Shown here: positions 52,603 through 61,140 of the stretch, piece by piece
Position numbering within the stretch: position 1 is the stretch's first letter
Layout: each line of letters starts with the position of its first letter
DNA from: Pseudomonas plecoglossicida NBRC 103162 = DSM 15088
GTDB lineage: Bacteria > Pseudomonadota > Gammaproteobacteria > Pseudomonadales > Pseudomonadaceae
NCBI RefSeq assembly: GCF_000730665.1
Contig: NZ_BBIV01000030.1
Coordinates: 1-64,000 of the forward strand
Reading direction: 5' to 3'
DNA: 64,000 bases
The notes under the pieces: model-generated
Told to the model about the DNA's origin: nothing
Database searches by the model: none
Seen by the model: the letters and a program-made list of their open reading frames with translations, nothing else
Made by a program: the position numbers and the translations under genes

Positions 52603-54419
52603 CAGCGTGGGGTATCCGGCAGGCGCTTGACCTGGCCGCCTGAGAATTCGGCCCATGGCAGCTGGCGTTCGATGCGCTGGTTGGCATTCATGCTCAGGTC
52701 GCCGGAGAGGCCTTGCACACGGTTGTCCGGCAGCGCCTTCAACTGACCCAGGCGCGGGGCCAGGCTATAGGCGTCGACACCCATGGCGTACAGGCGCCCC
52801 AGGCTGCCGGCGGCTTGTGGCCATTGCTGGACCACTTGCTGGCGCAGGCTGTTGCTGGTGTCGAGCAGCCACGGGGTTTCGCAGAAGCGGATACCGTTCA
52901 TGTCGTTGTACTGGTTCACGTCACCGCTGGCGCTGTACAGGTTCGAGGTGGCGTATACCGGCACGTCGCCGGCGTACTGGAAGTTCAGGGTCGGCTTGAT
53001 CTGTTGCGCCTGCTGCGGGGTCGAGGCCAGGAAGATGAAGTCGATGTCCTGACGGCGCGACGGCTGTGCGGCGATGCTGCCGCCGACGGTGCTCTGCAGG
53101 CTCTGTGCGCGGCCTTCGCTCTGGCGCAGCTGGAACAGGTTGGCGATCTGCTGGGCCAGGGCGACCGGCTGGGCGATGCGCTCGGCAGCAATGATGGTGC
53201 CGCCGTGGCTTTCCCAGTCCTGGCGGAAGGCGGCCAGTACGCGGTCACCCCATTCGCCACTCGGTACCAGTGCCACCGCGCGGACCATGCCGTCGGCGCG
53301 GGCGCGACGGGACACTTCGCGGGCTTCGTCCTCGGCAGCGAGACCAAACTGGAACAGCTGTGGCGGGGCCTTCTGGCCGGCATCGGCATAGTTCAGGGCG
53401 AGCGTGGTAATGGGCAGTTGCGCGTTGGCGGCCAGCTTCTTCACCAGTGGCTTTTCCAGCGGGCCGATCACCAGTTGCACACCGTCGGCCTGGGCCTGAC
53501 GGTAGAAGTCGTCGAGCGAGCCGATGCGCGAGCTGTCATAGACCTGCACGGCAGGCGCCTGCTGGCCAGCTTGCTGGGCCTGGAAGTGCGCAGCCATGAA
53601 GCCGTCACGCAAGGCGCGGGCTACCCCGGCCAGCGGGCCTTCCTGGGGCAGCAGCAGGCCGATCTTGGTCAGGGGCTGGCTGGCCAGTTCCTTGAGCTTG
53701 GTGAGGGCCAGCGGCAGCTGCTTGGCTGCCGGATGCTCCGGATGCTGCTTGCGCCATGTGTCGATGGCGGCCTGCTGCTGTTCGAGGGTGCCGGCACTTT
53801 TCACTGCCAGGGCCAGGCTGGTCCAGCCGGCCAGGATTTCGTTGTCCGTGGGCTGTTGCAATTGCTCGGCGGGCAGCGAGGCGACCAGGGCCCAGATCGC
53901 ATCGTTGTTGGCGCTCGCGGCCTGGCCGCTGAGCAGCGGGGTCAGCAGCACACGCTGCTGGGCGGCGGCCATGGCCTGGCCATCGGCTTCGAGCGCTGCG
54001 GCATGCACGCTGTAGGTGCGCACTTGCTGTTGCTCCGGCAGCTCGGCGATGTGTTGCAGGCTGGGGTGCGACAGCGCGGTCAGGGCGGCCTTGGGTTGAT
54101 TGCGGCTCATCGCGAGTTCCGCGCCGAGGGTGGCGGCGAAGATCTGCTGCGCGGGCTTGAGCGTGTCCATCGGGACTTGCTCGAGAATGCGTGCGGCGCG
54201 TGGGTAATCCTTCTGCTTGTAGGCCAGGTCGGCCGCGCTCAGGCGCAGCAGGGCGGCGTCTTCCGCGGACTTGCTGGTAGCCGCTTTCTCGAGCAGTTGC
54301 TCGATGCTGGCATCCGGCGTGCGTGGCAGTTCGCCCAGGCTGGATGAGGGCGAGCTGGCGCAGGCTGCCAGCAGGGCAGCGAGGCAGAGGGCTGTGAACA
54401 GCCGCAGGCAAGCGATCAT
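52602..54419 (-). CDS. lpoA: Penicillin-binding protein activator LpoA
   Basis: An outer-membrane lipoprotein that activates peptidoglycan synthase PBP1a in E. coli. The 605-residue precursor has a lipoprotein signal ending ALLAAC. An N-terminal helical TPR-like domain (about residues 30-240) and a C-terminal periplasmic-binding-protein-like domain (from KIGLLLPQEGPLAGVARAL) follow. It starts a minus-strand set lpoA-yraN-gmhA-dolP, divergent from rsmI. Confidence 0.93.
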   Translation of the reverse strand: MIACLRLFTALCLAALLAACASSPSSSLGELPRTPDASIEQLLEKAATSKSAEDAALLRLSAADLAYKQKDYPRAARILEQVPMDTLKPAQQIFAATLGAELAMSRNQPKAALTALSHPSLQHIAELPEQQQVRTYSVHAAALEADGQAMAAAQQRVLLTPLLSGQAASANNDAIWALVASLPAEQLQQPTDNEILAGWTSLALAVKSAGTLEQQQAAIDTWRKQHPEHPAAKQLPLALTKLKELASQPLTKIGLLLPQEGPLAGVARALRDGFMAAHFQAQQAGQQAPAVQVYDSSRIGSLDDFYRQAQADGVQLVIGPLEKPLVKKLAANAQLPITTLALNYADAGQKAPPQLFQFGLAAEDEAREVSRRARADGMVRAVALVPSGEWGDRVLAAFRQDWESHGGTIIAAERIAQPVALAQQIANLFQLRQSEGRAQSLQSTVGGSIAAQPSRRQDIDFIFLASTPQQAQQIKPTLNFQYAGDVPVYATSNLYSASGDVNQYNDMNGIRFCETPWLLDTSNSLRQQVVQQWPQAAGSLGRLYAMGVDAYSLAPRLGQLKALPDNRVQGLSGDLSMNANQRIERQLPWAEFSGGQVKRLPDTPR

Positions 54420-54607
54420 GTAAAGGTCCTGTTACTCGATCAAGTTGGCCGGCAATTGTACCCAAGCGCTGGCTCGGACGCGATGTTGCTGTATGCCGAT
54501 CCTTCACTATAGGTGGCTCGTCGCGGCGTGTCGGCGAAGTTCTTTGCGCCCTGTTGCCGGTGCTCGGGCTACAATGACGCCTTTGATCCGAAAGGCAGGT
54601 AAGTGCA

Positions 54608-55483
54608 GTGACTGATGTGGCAGGGGCTTCGAAATCCACGGTGGGGACGCTGTATGTGGTCGCTACCCCTATCGGCAACCTCGACGACATGAGCGCCAGG
54701 GCGTTGAAAGTGCTGGCCGATGTTGCCTTGATCGCCGCCGAGGACACCCGGCATTCGATCCGCCTGTTGCAGCATTTCGGCATCGACACGCCTCTGGCCG
54801 CCTGCCACGAGCACAACGAGCGCGACGAGGGTGGCCGCTTCATCGGCAAGTTGCTGGCGGGTGAGGATGTGGCTCTGGTCTCCGATGCCGGCACTCCGCT
54901 GATCTCCGACCCGGGCTACCACCTGGTGCGCCAGGCCCGCGCTGCCGGGGTCAAGGTGGTGCCGGTGCCAGGTGCCTGCGCGCTGATCGCCGCGCTTTCC
55001 GCCGCCGGCATGCCTTCGGATCGGTTCATCTTCGAGGGCTTCCTGCCTGCCAAGACCGCTGGCCGCCGTGCGCGGCTGGAGCAGGTGAAGGAAGAGCCGC
55101 GCACGCTGATCTTCTATGAGGCGCCGCACCGTATTCTCGAGTGCCTCGAGGACATGGAGCATGTGTTCGGTCCCGAGCGTCCGGCGCTGCTTGCCCGTGA
55201 GCTCACGAAGACCTTCGAGACCCTCAAGGGGTTGCCGCTGGGTGAGCTGCGTGCTTTCGTCGCAGGCGACAGCAATCAGCAGCGTGGCGAGTGTGTGGTG
55301 CTGGTCGGCGGCTGGAGTGCGCCTGAGGGTGACGAGGGTGTCAGCGCCGAAGCACAGCGTGTGCTCGACCTGTTGCTGGCAGAGTTGCCACTCAAGCGTG
55401 CAGCTGCTCTGGCGGCTGAAATCACCGGCGTGCGCAAGAACGTGTTGTATCAACTGGCCCTGGAAAAACAGAAATCCGAGTAG
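54608..55483 (+). CDS. rsmI: 16S rRNA (cytidine1402-2'-O)-methyltransferase
   Basis: A SAM-dependent enzyme that methylates the ribose of C1402 in the decoding centre. The 291-residue protein has the tetrapyrrole-methylase-type motifs LYVVATPIGNLDDMS, AEDTRHS, LVSDAGTPLISDPG and PVPGACA. The GTG at 54608 follows a GGCAGGTAAG region. It is divergent from lpoA, as in other gammaproteobacteria, and rnpB lies directly downstream. Confidence 0.95.
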   Translation: MTDVAGASKSTVGTLYVVATPIGNLDDMSARALKVLADVALIAAEDTRHSIRLLQHFGIDTPLAACHEHNERDEGGRFIGKLLAGEDVALVSDAGTPLISDPGYHLVRQARAAGVKVVPVPGACALIAALSAAGMPSDRFIFEGFLPAKTAGRRARLEQVKEEPRTLIFYEAPHRILECLEDMEHVFGPERPALLARELTKTFETLKGLPLGELRAFVAGDSNQQRGECVVLVGGWSAPEGDEGVSAEAQRVLDLLLAELPLKRAAALAAEITGVRKNVLYQLALEKQKSE

Positions 55484-55548
55484 TGGCTATTTGATATAAT
55501 TTGCGCTATAGCTTGTTCTTGTTCGCGCCTGCCGTTAACCTTGGTGGC

Positions 55549-55923
55549 GGAGAGTCGATCGGACAGTCGCTGCCTGCTTTTGTTCCGCAGCTTTTGTTGC
55601 AGAACAGCAGGGGGAGGAAAGTCCGGGCTCCATAGGGCAGAGTGCCAGGTAACGCCTGGGAGGCGCGAGCCTACGGAAAGTGCCACAGAAAATAACCGCC
55701 TAAGCATTTCGGTGCCGGTAAGGGTGAAAAGGTGCGGTAAGAGCGCACCGCACGGCTGGCAACAGTTCGTGGCTAGGTAAACCCCACTCGGAGCAAGACC
55801 AAATAGGGTTCCATCAGGCGTGGCCCGCGTCGGAACCGGGTAGGTTGCTAGAGGCGTCCAGTGATGGCCGTCGTAGAGGAATGACTGTCCTCGACAAAAC
55901 CCGGCTTACAGATCGACTCTCCA
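55549..55923 (+). ncRNA. rnpB: RNase P RNA (type A)
   Basis: The catalytic RNA that trims tRNA 5' ends. Diagnostic parts are present in order: the P1 strand AGAGTCGATC at 55551, the GAGGAAAGTCCGGGCTCC core at about 55615, GGTAAGGGTGAAAAGGTGCG, AAACCCCACTCGGAGCAAGACCAAATAGG, and the closing P1 strand GATCGACTCT at 55911-55920. A TATAAT at 55495-55500 may belong to its promoter. The ends are set by the P1 helix and may be off by a few bases. Reading frames across it are not coding. Confidence 0.96.
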
Positions 55924-56125
55924 CCTTTTCCATCTGCTCAATCGGTAGCAGATCCTTCTTGGTAATACCAAAAAAATCTTATTCTTAATAAATCACTTTA
56001 ACTTCGAACTGTATTCGTTTGAGGTGGTTTGATTTTTCACGTGTTTTTCATCCTCTGATACTCCTTCCCCCTTCCTTGAATGCGCTAAATCTCGGTCCCG
56101 TAAGGCTTTTCCTTATGAACGTGCC

Positions 56126-56155
56126 TTGACGGTGCAGCGGGCGGATTCCTATAGT
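56126..56155 (+). promoter_or_regulatory. Sigma-70 promoter of the mraZ-murD cluster
   Basis: TTGACG, an 18-base spacer and TATAGT. The start would be at about 56162, placing the MraZ boxes at the very beginning of the transcript. Confidence 0.75.
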
Positions 56156-56163
56156 GTGCGCAA

Positions 56164-56197
56164 GTGGCAGAAAGTGGGATGAAGTGGGTTTTCTGGC
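56164..56197 (+). promoter_or_regulatory. MraZ operator: TGG repeats at 10-bp period
   Basis: TGGC at 56165, TGGG at 56175 and TGGG at 56185 repeat the unit AAGTGGG exactly every ten bases, with a fourth, offset TGGC at 56194. E. coli MraZ binds three TGGG repeats separated by five bases in its own promoter, so this is a clear autoregulatory site. Confidence 0.8.
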
Positions 56198-56230
56198 ACA
56201 AAAAAGTTAACATTGTGGGGAATCGCAGCC

Positions 56231-56686
56231 GTGTTCCGCGGAGCCAACGCCGTCAGTCTCGATGCAAAGGGCCGTCTCGCCATGCCGAGCCGGTACCGTG
56301 ACGAGCTTGATTCGCGTTGCAATGGTCAGCTGATCGTGACCATCGACGCTGTAGATCCCTGCTTGTGTGTTTATCCCCTCGATGAGTGGGAACAGATTGA
56401 AGCCAAGTTGCGTGCCTTGCCGTCGTTGCGTGAGGAAAACCGTCGCCTGCAGCGTTTGCTGATCGGTAATGCGGTGGACCTGGAGCTCGATGGCAGTGGT
56501 CGTTTCCTGGTGCCGCCCCGTCTGCGCGAGTACGCCAAGCTGGACAAGAAGGCGATGCTGGTGGGGCAGCTGAACAAATTCCAGCTGTGGGACGAGGATG
56601 CCTGGAACGTGGTTTCGGCAGCCGACCTTGCAGCTATCCAACAACCGGGCGCCATGCCCGACGATTTGCGTGACCTGATCCTGTGA
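56231..56686 (+). CDS. mraZ: Transcriptional regulator MraZ
   Basis: MraZ is an AbrB-like ring-forming repressor of the division and cell-wall cluster. The 151-residue protein starts with GTG 56231 (reading MFRGANAVSLDAKGRLAMPS, the family N-terminus) and repeats the DxxGR-type motif in ELDGSGRFLVPPRLR. A GTG 18 bases upstream is in frame but adds residues not found in the family. The stop overlaps the rsmH start. Confidence 0.95.
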   Translation: MFRGANAVSLDAKGRLAMPSRYRDELDSRCNGQLIVTIDAVDPCLCVYPLDEWEQIEAKLRALPSLREENRRLQRLLIGNAVDLELDGSGRFLVPPRLREYAKLDKKAMLVGQLNKFQLWDEDAWNVVSAADLAAIQQPGAMPDDLRDLIL

Positions 56687-57630
56687 CCATAGATAGCGGC
56701 TTCAACCACATCACCGTCCTGCTCGACGAAGCTGTCGAGGCATTGGCCCTGCGCGCCGACGGTTGCTATCTGGACGGCACCTTCGGACGTGGCGGGCATA
56801 GCCGCCTGATCCTCAGCAAGCTCGGGCCGCAAGGTCGACTGCTGGGCTTCGACAAAGATCCTCAAGCGATTGCCACCGGGCAAGCGCTGGCGGCCGAAGA
56901 CGGCCGCTTTGTCATTGTGCAGCGCAGCTTTGCCGAGCTGGGCGCCGAGGTGGCCGAGCGCGGCCTGGACGGCAAGGTCAGCGGCATCCTGCTCGACCTG
57001 GGGGTTTCCTCGCCGCAGCTGGATGACCCCGAGCGCGGCTTCAGCTTCCTCAATGATGGCCCGCTGGACATGCGCATGAACCCTGATCAGGGCATCAGTG
57101 CCGCCGAGTTCATCGCCACTGCACCTGTGGAAGAGATCGCCCGCGTATTCAAGGAGTACGGTGAAGAGCGTTTTGCCGGGCGCATGGCGCGCGCCGTGGT
57201 CGAGCGTCGCGAAAAGCAGCCGTTCACCCGTACCGCCGACCTGGCGGAAGTACTCAAGGTTGCCAATCCGGCGTGGGAGAAGGGCAAGAACCCGGCTACC
57301 CGCGCCTTCCAGGGGCTGCGCATCCACGTCAACAACGAACTGGGTGACCTCGAGACCGGCCTCGAAGCTGCACTCGATGCTCTGGAAGTCGGCGGCCGCC
57401 TGGCGGTGATCAGTTTCCACTCGCTGGAAGACCGCATCGTCAAGCTGTTCATGCGCAAGCTGGTCAAGGGCGAAGCTGATAACCTGCCGCGCAACCTGCC
57501 CGTGCAGCACAAGGTCTTCGAGCCGAAAATTCGCTTGATCGGCAAGGCGCAGTTCGCCTCCGAGGCTGAGCTCAAAGCCAACCCGCGGTCGCGCAGTGCC
57601 GTGATGCGGGTGGCGGAGAAGCTTCGGTGA
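56683..57630 (+). CDS. rsmH: 16S rRNA (cytosine1402-N4)-methyltransferase
   Basis: RsmH (MraW) methylates the base of C1402, the same nucleotide whose ribose is methylated by RsmI encoded 1.2 kb upstream. The 315-residue protein starts with GTG, then HITVLLDEAVEAL, the SAM motif DGTFGRGGHS, and LLDLGVSSPQLDDPERGFSF and SFHSLEDRIVK. It overlaps mraZ and ftsL by four bases each. Confidence 0.97.
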   Translation: MTIDSGFNHITVLLDEAVEALALRADGCYLDGTFGRGGHSRLILSKLGPQGRLLGFDKDPQAIATGQALAAEDGRFVIVQRSFAELGAEVAERGLDGKVSGILLDLGVSSPQLDDPERGFSFLNDGPLDMRMNPDQGISAAEFIATAPVEEIARVFKEYGEERFAGRMARAVVERREKQPFTRTADLAEVLKVANPAWEKGKNPATRAFQGLRIHVNNELGDLETGLEAALDALEVGGRLAVISFHSLEDRIVKLFMRKLVKGEADNLPRNLPVQHKVFEPKIRLIGKAQFASEAELKANPRSRSAVMRVAEKLR

Positions 57631-57920
57631 GCCGGCTGTTCGCCAAACCTCTGCCAGGCGGAAGCTTCCTGATGCTTCTGCTGTTTGTCGCTGTGCTCGT
57701 TTCGGCCATCGCGGTGTCCTACAGCGCGCATTGGAATCGTCAGCTGCTCAATACCCTTTACGGTGAACTGAGCGAGCGTGACAAGGCCCAGGCCGAATGG
57801 GGGCGCCTGATCCTCGAGCAAAGCACCTGGACCGCTGCAAGCCGTATCGAAAGCCTGGCCTCCGAGCAACTGCAGATGCGCGTGCCGGCAGCGGATGAAG
57901 TGCGGATGGTGGCGCCATGA
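57627..57920 (+). CDS. ftsL: Cell division protein FtsL
   Basis: A bitopic inner-membrane protein that works with FtsB and FtsQ to activate the septal synthase FtsWI. The 97-residue sequence has a short cytoplasmic start, one membrane helix (FLMLLLFVAVLVSAIAVSYS) and a periplasmic coiled coil (residues about 40-85). The GTG start overlaps the rsmH stop and its stop overlaps the ftsI start. Confidence 0.95.
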   Translation: MSRLFAKPLPGGSFLMLLLFVAVLVSAIAVSYSAHWNRQLLNTLYGELSERDKAQAEWGRLILEQSTWTAASRIESLASEQLQMRVPAADEVRMVAP

Positions 57921-59653
57921 TGAAGCTCGAAGGCGCACTCTACCCGTGGCGCTTCCGCGTCGTGATCGGCTTGCTGGCCGTGATGGTCGGTGCCATCTGC
58001 TGGCGCATCATCGACCTGCAGGTGGTCGACCGTGACTTCCTCAAGGGCCAGGGTGATGCGCGCAGCCTGCGCCATATTCCCATTCCGGCACACCGCGGCC
58101 TGATCACCGACCGTAATGGTGAGCCCCTGGCCGTCAGTACCCCGGTCACCACCCTGTGGGCCAACCCCAAGGAAATGCAGGCGTCCAAAGAACGCTGGCC
58201 GCAGCTGGCCGCCGCGCTCGGGCAGAACGCCCAGCAACTGACCGAGCGCCTGACCCAGCAGGCCGGCAAGGAATTCATCTACCTGGTCCGCGGCCTGACC
58301 CCGGAGCAGGGTCAGCATGTGCTCGACCTGAAGGTGCCAGGCGTATATGGCCTGGAAGAGTTCCGCCGCTTCTACCCGGCCGGTGATGTCACCGCGCACA
58401 TGGTCGGCTTCACCGACCTCGACGACCACGGTCGGGAAGGGGTAGAGCTGGCCTACGATGAATGGCTGGCCGGGGTGCCCGGCAAGCGACAAGTGATCAA
58501 GGACCGGCGTGGCCGGCTGATCAAGGACATCCAGGTAACCAAGAACGCCAAGGCCGGCAAGGCCTTGGCGTTGTCCATCGACTTGCGCCTGCAGTACCTG
58601 GCCACCCGCGAGCTGCGCAACGCCATCGCCGAACAGGACGCCAAGGCCGGCAGTCTGGTGATCATGGACGTCAAGACCGGCGAAGTGCTGGCCATGGTCA
58701 ACCAGCCGACCTACAACCCGAACAACCGCCGCAGCATGTTCCCGGCCGCCATGCGCAACCGGGCGATCATCGACGTGTTCGAACCGGGCTCGACGGTCAA
58801 GCCGATCTCCATGAGCGCTGCCCTGCAGAGCGGACGCTGGAAGCCTACCGACAAGGTCGAGGTGTATCCGGGCAGCCTGCAGATCGGCCGCTACACCATC
58901 AAGGACGTATCCAAGAGCGAAGGTCCGATCCTCGACCTGACCGGCATCCTGATCAACTCCAGTAACGTGGGCATGAGCAAGATCGCCTTCGATATCGGCG
59001 GCGAGGCCATCTACCGGGTCATGTCCCAGGTCGGCCTGGGCCAGTACACCGGCCTCGGCTTCCCGGGTGAACGCGTCGGCAACCTGCCGAACCACCGGGA
59101 ATGGCGCAAGGCCGAAACGGCGACCCTGTCCTACGGCTACGGTGTGTCGGTGACCGCCCTGCAGCTGGTGCACGCCTACGCGGCGCTGGCCAACGACGGC
59201 AAGATGGTGCCGCTGTCGATCCTCAAGGTCGACAAGGCGCCCGAGACCGTGCAGGCGATCCCCAAGGAGACCGCCAAAACCGTGCAGGGCATGCTGCAGC
59301 AAGTGATCGAGGCGCCGCGCGGGGTGTTCCGTGCCCAGGTGCCGTTCTATCACGTGGCTGGCAAGTCCGGTACCGCACGTAAAGCCACTGTCGGCTCCAA
59401 GGGCTACACCGAAAACGCCTACCGCTCGCTGTTCGCCGGTTTCGGCCCGATGAGCGACCCACGCTATGCCATCGTCGTGGTCATCGACGAGCCCAGCAAA
59501 GGCGGTTACTTCGGTGGCCTGGTGTCGGCGCCGGTGTTCAGTAAGGTCATGTCGGGCACCCTGCGCCTGATGAACGTGCCGCCGGACAACCTGCCGCCGC
59601 CAACCGATCAGCAACAAGTGAATGCAGCACCCGCCAAGGGAGGGCGTGGATGA
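57917..59653 (+). CDS. ftsI: Septal peptidoglycan transpeptidase FtsI (PBP3)
   Basis: A class B penicillin-binding protein that crosslinks septal peptidoglycan. The 578-residue protein has an N-terminal membrane anchor (VIGLLAVMVGAICW) and a pedestal domain. The transpeptidase triad of motifs is STVK (S292-K295), SSN (in LINSSNVGM) and KSGTA. It is the target of beta-lactams such as ceftazidime and aztreonam in pseudomonads. It overlaps ftsL and murE. Confidence 0.97.
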   Translation: MMKLEGALYPWRFRVVIGLLAVMVGAICWRIIDLQVVDRDFLKGQGDARSLRHIPIPAHRGLITDRNGEPLAVSTPVTTLWANPKEMQASKERWPQLAAALGQNAQQLTERLTQQAGKEFIYLVRGLTPEQGQHVLDLKVPGVYGLEEFRRFYPAGDVTAHMVGFTDLDDHGREGVELAYDEWLAGVPGKRQVIKDRRGRLIKDIQVTKNAKAGKALALSIDLRLQYLATRELRNAIAEQDAKAGSLVIMDVKTGEVLAMVNQPTYNPNNRRSMFPAAMRNRAIIDVFEPGSTVKPISMSAALQSGRWKPTDKVEVYPGSLQIGRYTIKDVSKSEGPILDLTGILINSSNVGMSKIAFDIGGEAIYRVMSQVGLGQYTGLGFPGERVGNLPNHREWRKAETATLSYGYGVSVTALQLVHAYAALANDGKMVPLSILKVDKAPETVQAIPKETAKTVQGMLQQVIEAPRGVFRAQVPFYHVAGKSGTARKATVGSKGYTENAYRSLFAGFGPMSDPRYAIVVVIDEPSKGGYFGGLVSAPVFSKVMSGTLRLMNVPPDNLPPPTDQQQVNAAPAKGGRG

Positions 59654-61140
59654 TGACAATGCCATTGAGCAAGCTTTTCGCCCACGCCAGCCGCGATCCG
59701 CTGATTCGTGAGCTGACTCTGGACAGCCGCGCCGTGCGTCAGGGCGATTTGTTCCTGGCGGTACCCGGCGCCAAGGTCGATGGCCGCGAGCATATCGCCG
59801 ATGCCCTGTCGCGCGGTGCTGCTGCTGTTGCGTACGAAGAGCTGGGCGCCAACGTGCTGCCGCTGACCGACGTGCCTCTGATTCCGGTCAAGGGCCTGAT
59901 CGGCCAGCTGTCGCAGATCGCCGGCCGTTTCTATGGCGAGCCGAGCCGCCAACTGAACCTGGTCGGCGTGACCGGTACCAATGGCAAGACCAGCGTTACC
60001 CAGCTGGTGGCACAGGCGCTCGATGCGCTTGGCCAGCGCTGCGGCCTGATCGGCACTCTGGGCACCGGCTTCCATGGCGAGCTGCAGAGCGGCCGCTTGA
60101 CCACGCCAGACCCGATCGCCGTGCAGTCGACCCTGTACGACCTGAAAAAAGGCGGCGCCAAGGCGGTGGCCATGGAGGTTTCCTCCCATGCCCTGGAACA
60201 GGGCCGTGTCGCTGCGCTGGAGTTCGATATCGCGGTAATGACCAACCTGTCCCGCGACCACCTCGACTACCACGGCAGCATGGAGGCCTATGAGGCCGCC
60301 AAAGCCAAGCTGTTCGCCTGGCCGAGCCTGCGTTGCCAGGTGGTCAATCTCGATGACGCCTTCGGTCGCCGTCTGGCGGATGACTTCGCCCGTCGTCCGA
60401 GTGCCGACCATGTCGAGACCCGGCTGCTCAGCTACAGCCTGGAAAACCCGGATGCCTCCCTGTACTGTCGCGAAGCCAGGTTCGATGACGATGGCGTGCG
60501 CGCAGTCCTGATCACCGCGCAGGGTGAGCGCACCTTGCGCAGCCAGCTGCTCGGTCGCTTCAACTTGAGCAACATGCTCGCTGCCGTGGCAACGCTGCTG
60601 GCCCTGGATTATTCGCTGGACGAGATCCTCAAGGTCACCCCGCAGCTGCAGGGGCCTGTAGGGCGCATGCAGCGCCTGGGCGGCGGCAAGAAACCGCTGG
60701 TGGTGGTCGATTACGCGCATACCCCCGACGCACTGGAAAAAGTACTCGAAGCCCTGCGCCCTCACGCCCATGGCCAGTTGCTCTGCCTGTTCGGTTGCGG
60801 CGGCGACCGCGATCGCGGCAAGCGCCCGCTGATGGCCCAGGTCGCCGAGCACCTGGCGGATCGCGTGCTGGTCACCGATGACAACCCGCGTACCGAAGAC
60901 CCCCAGGGTATCTTCGCTGATATCCGCCCTGGTTTCGCCAAGCCTGCGGACGTCGAGTTCGTTGCCGGTCGCGGGGCGGCCATTGCCCAGATGATCGCTT
61001 CTGCCGCGGCCGACGATGTGATCGTCCTTGCCGGCAAGGGGCACGAGGATTACCAGGAGATCAATGGCGAACGCCATGATTTCTCCGATCTGGTCGAAGC
61101 CGAAAAGGCACTTGCAGCCTGGGAGGCTCCACATGCTTAA
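59650..61140 (+). CDS. murE: UDP-MurNAc-Ala-Glu:meso-diaminopimelate ligase
   Basis: MurE adds meso-diaminopimelate in cytoplasmic peptidoglycan precursor synthesis. ATP site GVTGTNGKTSVTQ, carbamoyl-lysine region and the specificity motif DDNPRTEDP for diaminopimelate are present, followed by GKGHEDYQ. From the ATG overlapping the ftsI stop it has 496 residues. ATG 59653 or 59659 is also possible, and most pseudomonads have about 487. It overlaps murF by eight bases. Confidence 0.96.
   Translation: MMTMPLSKLFAHASRDPLIRELTLDSRAVRQGDLFLAVPGAKVDGREHIADALSRGAAAVAYEELGANVLPLTDVPLIPVKGLIGQLSQIAGRFYGEPSRQLNLVGVTGTNGKTSVTQLVAQALDALGQRCGLIGTLGTGFHGELQSGRLTTPDPIAVQSTLYDLKKGGAKAVAMEVSSHALEQGRVAALEFDIAVMTNLSRDHLDYHGSMEAYEAAKAKLFAWPSLRCQVVNLDDAFGRRLADDFARRPSADHVETRLLSYSLENPDASLYCREARFDDDGVRAVLITAQGERTLRSQLLGRFNLSNMLAAVATLLALDYSLDEILKVTPQLQGPVGRMQRLGGGKKPLVVVDYAHTPDALEKVLEALRPHAHGQLLCLFGCGGDRDRGKRPLMAQVAEHLADRVLVTDDNPRTEDPQGIFADIRPGFAKPADVEFVAGRGAAIAQMIASAAADDVIVLAGKGHEDYQEINGERHDFSDLVEAEKALAAWEAPHA

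Larger units (their letters stand above)
55924..56230 (+). other. Promoter region of the division and cell-wall (dcw) cluster
   Basis: About 300 bases without a gene, A+T-rich in the first half. A small CTGCTC/GTAGCAG-type hairpin with T-rich bases follows rnpB and may end it. The second half carries the promoter at 56126-56155 and the MraZ boxes at 56164-56197. Confidence 0.8.

Noticed and set aside
55541..55780. Open frame inside the RNase P RNA gene
   Set aside because: The sequence is fully explained by conserved rnpB structure.
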